Source of the DNA: Sphingobacteriales bacterium
GTDB lineage: Bacteria; Bacteroidota; Bacteroidia; Chitinophagales; Chitinophagaceae
Reading direction: 5' to 3'
Length of the DNA stretch: 13,185 nucleotides
Assembly (NCBI GenBank): GCA_024640385.1
Contig: JAHEFC010000064.1
Coordinates: forward strand, 1 to 13,185
Shown here in pieces: positions 7,165-13,185 of this stretch. Numbering within the stretch: position 1 is the stretch's first letter; each line of letters begins with the position of its first letter. The notes beneath the pieces were generated by a model. The model had not been told where the DNA came from. It saw only the letters and a program-made list of their open reading frames with translations, and searched no databases. Both the position numbers and the translations under genes were made by a program.

Positions 7165-9567
7165 CTATTCTGTTCTTAAACTCTTAACCGGATTCGACAG
7201 GGCTGCTTTGATGGCTTGCGAGCTCACAGCGATCAAAGCTATCAGAACGCCTATAACCCCTGCCACCAGGAACATCCACCAGCTCAACTCGATCCGGTAA
7301 GCAAAATCCTGTAACCATCTTGAACCCGCATACCAGGCAATGGGGATGGAGATCAGGATGGCCAGCCCAACCAGTAAAAGGAATTCTTTGGACAGCATCA
7401 CAGCAATTCCTGCAATGCTGGCCCCCAGCACCTTCCTGATGCCGATCTCCTTGGTTCGCTGTACAGTTGTGAAAGCAGCGAGGGCGAAAAGCCCAAGGCA
7501 GGCAAGAAGGATAGCGAGGCCGGAGAACAAACTGAATATCTGCGCAGTCCTTTGTTCTGTCTTATATAAACTATAGTATTCTTCATCCAGAAATTTGAAT
7601 TCAAACGGCCTGTGAGATACCCTGGTTTTCCAAACCCTTTCAATTGCAGATAGAGTGGACTGAATATTCTCCCCCTTTACCCTTACAAACATCTGAAAAA
7701 CATAATGCGGTTCCAGAAAGATCACCAGCGGGCCAATAGGATCGTGCAGAGACGAAAAATTAAAGTCCTTCACCACTCCTTTAATGATACCAGGCGATCC
7801 TTTGTGTAGTGTTTTACCAACCGCTTCCTCGGGAGTCCAGCCCAGTTCAGCTGCAGCTTTCTCATTAATGATATAACTGTTCTGATAATTCTTGTAATTA
7901 TCCGTAGTGTCCTGCGCCAGCAGATCAGTCCTGTTAAAATCCCTGCCAGCCGCCAGCTGCATGCCAAGCGTGGAAATAAAATCCAGGTCTACCGGTATTG
8001 CATTCACAGAAAGCTCCTTCTTCCCGGTTCCGGTTTCGGCAGAAACACCATCTGACCATTCAATAAAACTGGGTGTTTCGTATGCACCGCTCACCCCCAA
8101 TATACCTGGCTGCGAAACTATCGCTGATTTGAACTCCTCGTAATGCTCCCTGGTTTTATTATCAATGGGAAGAATAATGAGATGTTCCTTTTTATAGCCC
8201 AGCTCCTTATTTCTGATGAATCCCAGCTGTTCAGTCACTATGATGGAAGAAGCGATTAGGAATACAGATACAACAAACTGAAAAACGATCATGATCTTTC
8301 TTACATATCCTCCGGAAGATGAGACCCGGATACCCGATTTCATGATGGACCCGAGTTTAGATCTCGAAAGCAGTATGGCCGGATATAGACCGGTGATCAG
8401 AACGATAAGTATGGCTGAGCCAAGAACCATGCCCATGATAGCAGGCTCCCCTACGGATGAAAATCCAATTGAAGTGCCGGAGATATCATTAAAATGGGGT
8501 AAGATTAAAAAACAGAAAACCAGCGACAGTATCAATGAAGCAAAAACCACCACAAACGATTCACCCAGAAATTGAACAAGCAACTGCCTTCTATGTGCAC
8601 CCAGCACCTTACGGATACCAACCTCAACAGCCCGGCCTGCCGATTGTACAACTGCAAGATTGGTATAATTGACGCAGGCAACTAAAAGAATAAGGAAGGC
8701 AATTACGCTTAATATATACACATAAACAATATTTCCACCCGGCTCAATGCCTCCGCCAACGTTTGAATAAAGGTGAACATCCCTCAGTTTTTCAAGTCTA
8801 TGTGTTAAATAATCATTGCTTTGGGGAAACAATTCTTTACGCGATACGCCTTTCATGAACGTTGTTATCTTCTGCTGAAGGCCTTCGATATGGTTACGGT
8901 TGCGTACCAGGATATAAGTGACATAGTTGGCTGTGAACCATTGTTCGTCCTGCTTGGCTGCTCCCAGGGTCATGAACGGCATTACGATATCAAATCTGAT
9001 CTGGGAATTTCCCGGTATGTCTTCTGCAATTCCGCTGACCATCATTTCATCACCATTAGCCAGCTTCATCGTTTTCCCGAGTGCCTCTTCATTGCCAAAA
9101 TACTTTTTCGCCATTTGCCTGGTGACAACGATCTTCTCCGGGCTGTTCAAACAGGTTCTTGCATCACCCTCTGATAATTTAAAACTGAACATGGAAAAGA
9201 ATGCAGAATCAGCAAACAACACATTATCCTCCGTGAACACTTTATCTCCCCTTGATATCACCCTGCTGCCTTTAATGGTTCTGGAAAAAGCCTCCACTTC
9301 AGGAAACTGGCGCTTAAATTCGGGACCTACCCTGGTTCCTGTTACTGCCGTTTTGTTCACCGTTCCGGCATTGCTGTATTCCATCGTCACCCTTACTATA
9401 CGATCAGCGTTATGATGAAACTTATCATAGGTTATCTCATTCCATACGTACAAACCGATCAATAAACAGGCTGTCAAAGCAATGGTCAGACCGGCAATAT
9501 TCACCAGGCTGTAAAGTTTGTGCTTGGAAAGATTCCGGATGGCAATTTTGAAATAGCTTTTCAGCAT
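7165..9567 (-). CDS. ABC transporter permease, duplicated MacB_PCD-FtsX type (permease C)
   Basis: An 800-residue inner-membrane permease of the type VII (MacB/LolE/FtsX) superfamily. Eight hydrophobic helices are visible at about 20-42, 282-302, 336-357, 378-400, 426-446, 678-700, 728-748 and 765-785. Two large periplasmic domains lie between helices 1-2 and 5-6, a tandem of two MacB_PCD plus FtsX modules. The cytoplasmic coupling motif is duplicated: EVGIRKVLGA (315-324) and EIGIRKVLGA (707-716). The C-terminus ends NPVKSLRTE. It starts at ATG 9567 after an in-frame TAA at 9580-9582, 33 bp after the preceding permease, and is followed by DUF4097 after 27 bp. Such proteins usually transmit force to the periplasm (mechanotransmission) instead of forming a classical channel. 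It is more divergent from the other two permeases around helix 6 ('LACLGLFALAAFTTVQ'). Substrate unknown. Confidence 0.92.
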   Translation of the reverse strand: MLKSYFKIAIRNLSKHKLYSLVNIAGLTIALTACLLIGLYVWNEITYDKFHHNADRIVRVTMEYSNAGTVNKTAVTGTRVGPEFKRQFPEVEAFSRTIKGSRVISRGDKVFTEDNVLFADSAFFSMFSFKLSEGDARTCLNSPEKIVVTRQMAKKYFGNEEALGKTMKLANGDEMMVSGIAEDIPGNSQIRFDIVMPFMTLGAAKQDEQWFTANYVTYILVRNRNHIEGLQQKITTFMKGVSRKELFPQSNDYLTHRLEKLRDVHLYSNVGGGIEPGGNIVYVYILSVIAFLILLVACVNYTNLAVVQSAGRAVEVGIRKVLGAHRRQLLVQFLGESFVVVFASLILSLVFCFLILPHFNDISGTSIGFSSVGEPAIMGMVLGSAILIVLITGLYPAILLSRSKLGSIMKSGIRVSSSGGYVRKIMIVFQFVVSVFLIASSIIVTEQLGFIRNKELGYKKEHLIILPIDNKTREHYEEFKSAIVSQPGILGVSGAYETPSFIEWSDGVSAETGTGKKELSVNAIPVDLDFISTLGMQLAAGRDFNRTDLLAQDTTDNYKNYQNSYIINEKAAAELGWTPEEAVGKTLHKGSPGIIKGVVKDFNFSSLHDPIGPLVIFLEPHYVFQMFVRVKGENIQSTLSAIERVWKTRVSHRPFEFKFLDEEYYSLYKTEQRTAQIFSLFSGLAILLACLGLFALAAFTTVQRTKEIGIRKVLGASIAGIAVMLSKEFLLLVGLAILISIPIAWYAGSRWLQDFAYRIELSWWMFLVAGVIGVLIALIAVSSQAIKAALSNPVKSLRTE

Positions 9568-9600
9568 AGGTATATCACTTTATATTTCACCAATGGCATT

Positions 9601-11994
9601 TTACTCCGATCTCAGGCTTTTTACAGGATTTGCCCGCGCAGCTTTCAGTGATTGATATCCTGTTGTCAGGAGGGCGATCAATACCAGTATAAAAACGGTA
9701 AATACAAATACGCCGGCCCCGATATTGATCCTGAAAGGATAGTTTTCCAGCCAGGTATTCAATGCATACCAGGCCGCCGGGATCGCAATCACAACGGCGA
9801 TCATGACCAGCTGAAGAAAACGAATGGAGAGCCGTGACGATATGCCAAGTACTGAATCTCCCAGCACCTTCCTGATACCGATCTCTTTGGTACGCTTTTC
9901 AGCGGCCAGACTGGCGAGTCCGAACAAGCCGATACAGGAAATAAAAATGGCCATGATCGCCGAATACGAAATGATCTTCTGGAATTTCTCTTCCACTTCA
10001 TACTGCCGCTTATTGGTAACATCTTTATACTCGTAATTGAATGGCACCAGTGGGAATAACTCCTTGCTGACTTTCCTGATATGGTCTATTGCCTTTGCGC
10101 CCTGACCTTCTTTAACCTTTATAGCCAGCTCGCCATAGCTGTATTTGGGATGCATGATGAACAACTGCGGCCCGATCTTCTCTGCAAGCGATTCATAATG
10201 ATGATCACGTACCACACCCACCACATCATATTTAAGCGAATCATAGAAAAAATCAACCTGCTTCCCGTTGATATCTTTCCATCCTGCCCTTCTGACGAAT
10301 TCTTCATTCACTAAAACAGAGGATGTGGAATCTGATGGAAATGAAGGCGAAAGGTTCCTGCCTTTTACTAAAGGGATCTGGTAAGTTTCAAACCTTGTTG
10401 TATCAAGCACTTCAAGAGCAAAATCCATGGATTTACCATCCACCTTCGCCACAGTATACCAGCTCCCTCCCTGCCTGCCGGCAATGGAAACTATTGAAGG
10501 ATCTTTCAGCAATTCATTTTTGAAAGTATGCAACCTGTCAGATTTCATCTGCTCTGTTCTTAACATGATCAGGTTCTTGTCGTTATACCCCAGGTCCATC
10601 CCCGTTAAATGATTGAATTGCCTGTAGATGGTGATGGTGGAAATGATAAGAAAGGCCGCAATGGCGAATTGAAGTACTACCAGGCTATGTGCCAGGTAAT
10701 TTTTACCAGCATACCTCACCCTGTTATACAAGGTTTTGACAGGATCGAATGCTGACAGTACAAATGCGGGATAGAATCCGGCCAGCAGCGAAGTCAGGAG
10801 GAACAGGCCCAGATAGACAAGAAGCAGTTTTATATCAAACAGATATGCAAATGAAAGTGACTTGCCAGACAGCACATTGAATACGGGCAAGGCCAGGAAA
10901 ACCAAAACAACTGCCAGAAGGAAAGCGATCAGGCAGAGCAGGAATGTTTCACCCAGGAACTGTATGATGATCTGCCTTCTTTCGCCACCTACCACTTTCC
11001 TGATCCCGATCTCCTTTGCCCTTTTCAGAGACCTTGCCAGGGTCAGGTTGACAAAATTTATACATGCGATCAGGAGAATGAAAATGGCTATGCCTCCAAG
11101 TATATTACCATATATCGGTTTACTGGAATCCTTAAGACCGTTTCCGGAAACATATTTCGTACTCAGGTGCATTTCCTTCAGGGTCTGCAATCCGTATCTC
11201 ATTTCACCCTTGAAATCAAATTTCTCCCGCATCTCCCTGATCTCGTCCCTGGCACTTGCAGTATAGACTTTCTCCATTTTCGCTTCCACGGTTTTAGGAT
11301 CAGCATTCTCATTCAGTACTACAAAACTGTTGAGGAAGAAATTCAGCCAGCTGTTATCACCACCGTCCCTTCTTTGATTAAGCTGGATCGGCAGCAGCAT
11401 GGTAATATCAATTGATGAATTCAAAGGAGAATGCGGAACTATGCCCGTGACCTGGAATGGAATGAATGCCCGATCATCTCCAAGCGGTAGTTCAATGGTA
11501 TTATTCAGGGCATCTTTCCTGCCGAATAATTTAACCGCCACATCTTCTGACAGCACAACAGAATACATGCCAGACAAAGCAGTAGCCGGGTTACCCTGTT
11601 TCATGGGGAAGTCAAATACAGAAAAGAAATTGCTGTCAGCATACATTCCTTCCTGCTCAAAAACTTCATTACCAACCTTGACCGGAAGTCTTTCACTCTG
11701 GATCCTGACAAAGGCCTCGATCTCTGGTATGGCCTCCTTGAAAGCTGGCCCCTGTTTCATACCGGTATTCCCGTCATGGGTGGCAGTTCCATCGGGCTGA
11801 ATATCATCACGCACAATGCGATAGATACGGTCCTTTTTCGAATGGAACATATCAAAACTCTTCTCATCTTTCAGATAAAGAGCGATGAGCATACACAAGG
11901 CCAGCCCAATACTGAGGCCCGAAATATTTATAAAACTGAATAACGGATGACGCTTCAGGTTCCTAACAGTAATATTCAGATAGTTCTTCCACAT
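9601..11994 (-). CDS. ABC transporter permease, duplicated MacB_PCD-FtsX type (permease B)
   Basis: A 797-residue paralogue of its neighbours with the same eight-helix plan: about 19-41, 296-317, 350-371, 388-411, 434-455, 675-696, 724-745 and 758-779, with two periplasmic domains (about 45-290 and 460-670). Coupling motifs are EIGIRKVVGG (328-337) and EIGIRKVLGD (704-713), and the C-terminus is NPVKSLRSE. Around helix 6 it matches the partial upstream permease better ('FISCIGLFGLAS' against 'FISCLGLFGLAS') than the downstream one, so B and A may be the closer pair. The ATG at 11994 is fixed by an in-frame TAA just upstream (12000-11998). The first codons (MWKNYLN) are nearly repeated out of frame 31 bp upstream. 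It probably forms homo- or heterodimers that use the single ATPase of this series. Confidence 0.92.
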   Translation of the reverse strand: MWKNYLNITVRNLKRHPLFSFINISGLSIGLALCMLIALYLKDEKSFDMFHSKKDRIYRIVRDDIQPDGTATHDGNTGMKQGPAFKEAIPEIEAFVRIQSERLPVKVGNEVFEQEGMYADSNFFSVFDFPMKQGNPATALSGMYSVVLSEDVAVKLFGRKDALNNTIELPLGDDRAFIPFQVTGIVPHSPLNSSIDITMLLPIQLNQRRDGGDNSWLNFFLNSFVVLNENADPKTVEAKMEKVYTASARDEIREMREKFDFKGEMRYGLQTLKEMHLSTKYVSGNGLKDSSKPIYGNILGGIAIFILLIACINFVNLTLARSLKRAKEIGIRKVVGGERRQIIIQFLGETFLLCLIAFLLAVVLVFLALPVFNVLSGKSLSFAYLFDIKLLLVYLGLFLLTSLLAGFYPAFVLSAFDPVKTLYNRVRYAGKNYLAHSLVVLQFAIAAFLIISTITIYRQFNHLTGMDLGYNDKNLIMLRTEQMKSDRLHTFKNELLKDPSIVSIAGRQGGSWYTVAKVDGKSMDFALEVLDTTRFETYQIPLVKGRNLSPSFPSDSTSSVLVNEEFVRRAGWKDINGKQVDFFYDSLKYDVVGVVRDHHYESLAEKIGPQLFIMHPKYSYGELAIKVKEGQGAKAIDHIRKVSKELFPLVPFNYEYKDVTNKRQYEVEEKFQKIISYSAIMAIFISCIGLFGLASLAAEKRTKEIGIRKVLGDSVLGISSRLSIRFLQLVMIAVVIAIPAAWYALNTWLENYPFRINIGAGVFVFTVFILVLIALLTTGYQSLKAARANPVKSLRSE

Positions 11995-12025
11995 ATATTA
12001 TTTCATTTATCACATTTTTCCACAT
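11963..12025 (-). other. Possible 20-codon leader ORF or duplicated start ahead of permease B
   Basis: An ATG at 12025-12023 opens a 20-codon frame (MWKNVINEII...) that overlaps the start of permease B in another frame and ends with TAG at 11965-11963. Its first seven residues, MWKNVIN, resemble the permease start MWKNYLN, and the DNA is ATGTGGAAAAAT against ATGTGGAAGAAC. It may be a remnant of a small 31-bp duplication or a decoy start. There is no evidence that it is translated. Confidence 0.2.
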
Positions 12026-12050
12026 TTATCTCATTCATAACATTCATAGT
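11995..12050 (-). repeat. Short imperfect ~9-10 bp repeat in the permease A-B spacer
   Basis: The 56-bp spacer contains five CATT units on the plus strand at 12004, 12013, 12023, 12032 and 12041, spaced 9 to 10 bp, including CACATTT twice (12011, 12021) and CATTCATA twice (12032, 12041). On the coding strand this gives a string of AATG-type ATG codons ahead of the real start, most followed within a few codons by a stop. The longest spacer in the exporter series, it shows no hairpin terminator. It may be only low-complexity AT-rich sequence. Confidence 0.4.
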
Positions 12051-13185
12051 CTACTCCGTTCTCAGGCTTCTTACCGGATTTGCCAAAGCTGCTTTCACCG
12101 CCTGGAAGCTGACTGTCAACAGTGTGATCAGCATGGATCCTGTTACAGCCAATGCAAATACCCACCATTTGATATCTGTTCTGTAATCATATTTTTGCAG
12201 CCACTCGTACATTCCGTACCATGCAAGCGGTATGGCAATGGCGCAGGCAATGGCAACCAGGATCACGAAGTCTTTCGACAGCAAACCCCACAAATTGAAC
12301 ACAGAGGCTCCTACCACTTTACGGATCCCGATCTCCTTGGTTCTCTGCTCTGCAACAAATGATGCGAGTCCAAACAGACCCAGGCACGAAATAAATACTG
12401 CGAGTATGGCAAACACAGCCGCGAGTTTACCTATCCGTTCTTCATCGCCAAACTTGCGGGCGAACTCCTCGTCTACGAATTTGAATGCCAGCACATCGGC
12501 AGGATCATATTTCTTGAATACATTTTCAATCGAGGCCATGGCCTTACCTGCAGGAAGTGAAGGATTGGCTTTTATGATGATCACATTTTCCTGATCCAGT
12601 GAAAGATGATACATGGACGCCCGCACCGGTTGGTATGGCGATTCAACAAGCATATCGTTGACCACACCGATCACGGTAAAGACCTTATCATCCCATTTGA
12701 TGGTCTTTCCTACGGGGTCTTTAAACCCGATGAATTTAACAGCAGACTCATTGAGGATAAATGCCAGCGAATCCGTGGCGAAATCCCTTGAAAAATCTCT
12801 TCCCTCTTTGATCTTCCAGCCGATCACTTTGCCGAACTCGTAAGTGACCCCTGAATTGGGAAAGTCTACGCCTGCGCCCGGATCCTTTCCTTCCCAGTCA
12901 AATCCTCCATTCGAATTATAGACCTGGGTAGTTGGACTGGTAGATTCCGCCATGTCCACGATCAGGTTCGAGTTTTTCAGTTCATTCCGGATCACTTCAA
13001 ACTTCCCATGTATAACGTCGTTTGAGCTTACTGCTAACAAACTCTCTTTGCTATAACCCACAGGCCTGTTGCGTGCATGCTGGATCTGCTGATAGATCAC
13101 GATGGTCCCGATGATCAGCATAACAGAAACCGAGAACTGCAGAACAACAAGCACTTTCCTGGGTACGGCCGCAAAACGTCCCGCA
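12051..13185 (-). CDS. ABC transporter permease, MacB_PCD-FtsX type, C-terminal part (permease A)
   Basis: The C-terminal 377 residues of a third permease; the frame stays open to the right edge (reading GRFAAVPRKVLVVLQF at the edge), so the true start is outside the window. The GTG at 13154 is internal: it falls in the conserved 'RKVLVVLQF' entry to helix 5. Visible parts are helix 5 (about 9 to 30 residues in from the edge), the second periplasmic domain with 'SGVTYEFGKVIGWKIKEGRDFS' cut into its usual strands, helices 6-8 near the C-terminus, coupling motif EIGIRKVVGA and the ending NPVRSLRTE. By comparison with its neighbours about 420 residues are missing. It is the first visible gene of the series; the gap to permease B is 56 bp. 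The upstream part of the operon, including any adaptor gene and the promoter, cannot be seen. Confidence 0.9.
   Translation of the reverse strand, partial: AGRFAAVPRKVLVVLQFSVSVMLIIGTIVIYQQIQHARNRPVGYSKESLLAVSSNDVIHGKFEVIRNELKNSNLIVDMAESTSPTTQVYNSNGGFDWEGKDPGAGVDFPNSGVTYEFGKVIGWKIKEGRDFSRDFATDSLAFILNESAVKFIGFKDPVGKTIKWDDKVFTVIGVVNDMLVESPYQPVRASMYHLSLDQENVIIIKANPSLPAGKAMASIENVFKKYDPADVLAFKFVDEEFARKFGDEERIGKLAAVFAILAVFISCLGLFGLASFVAEQRTKEIGIRKVVGASVFNLWGLLSKDFVILVAIACAIAIPLAWYGMYEWLQKYDYRTDIKWWVFALAVTGSMLITLLTVSFQAVKAALANPVRSLRTE

Noticed and set aside
8927..9415. 162-codon plus-strand open frame within permease C
   Set aside because: Antisense to conserved periplasmic-domain coding sequence, with no domain or start signal; treated as a shadow frame.
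7427..12340. Near-identical DNA around the EIGIRKVLG codons in all three permeases as a possible recombination repeat
   Set aside because: The similarity is limited to the conserved coupling-helix codons and is explained by shared protein ancestry.
13152..13154. GTG as the start of permease A
   Set aside because: The reading frame continues upstream to the window edge with conserved 'PRKVLVVLQF' sequence, so this GTG is an internal valine codon and the gene is simply cut by the window.

Overview
The window looks like an ordinary chromosomal stretch from a Bacteroidota bacterium, probably near Chitinophagaceae. That placement is inferred from family style: FtsX-type permeases of about 800 residues with an IRNL...H N-terminus and an NPVKSLRxE C-terminus, a multi-PAS histidine kinase paired with a small Rcp-type response regulator, AT-rich gene starts without clear Shine-Dalgarno sequences, and moderate GC. 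No rRNA, tRNA, CRISPR array, insertion sequence, phage gene or integration site was seen. Coding density is very high, and the largest gap without a gene is 140 bp (2839-2978).

Region 1 (1-2838, minus strand) is a two-component module. A cytoplasmic histidine kinase of 911 residues carries five PAS-like sensor modules and is followed 10 bp later by the start of a CheY/Rcp-like receiver protein that runs off the left edge. Region 2 (2979-4015, plus strand) is a coupled pair: a GT2 glycosyltransferase of the dolichol-phosphate-mannose-synthase type with an apparent TTG start, then a small three-helix DUF2304 membrane protein that overlaps it by ATGA. Together they look like an enzyme plus its membrane partner, acting on a polyprenyl-phosphate acceptor.

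Region 3 (4009-13185, minus strand) is one tightly packed gene series, probably an operon whose promoter lies beyond the right edge. In transcription order it holds three FtsX/MacB-type permeases (the first cut by the window edge), a secreted DUF4097 protein built from 18-residue TSGGN repeats, a LolD/MacB-type ATPase, and a TolC-family outer-membrane protein. These parts suggest an envelope-spanning ABC export or efflux system. No periplasmic adaptor (HlyD/MacA) is visible, and a secreted beta-solenoid protein sits between the permeases and the ATPase. Its last gene converges on DUF2304 with a 7-bp overlap of coding ends.

Nothing here is clearly a new system. The items most worth a second look are the repeat protein inside the exporter operon, the three-permease, one-ATPase arrangement without a visible adaptor, and a small out-of-frame duplicate of a permease start.
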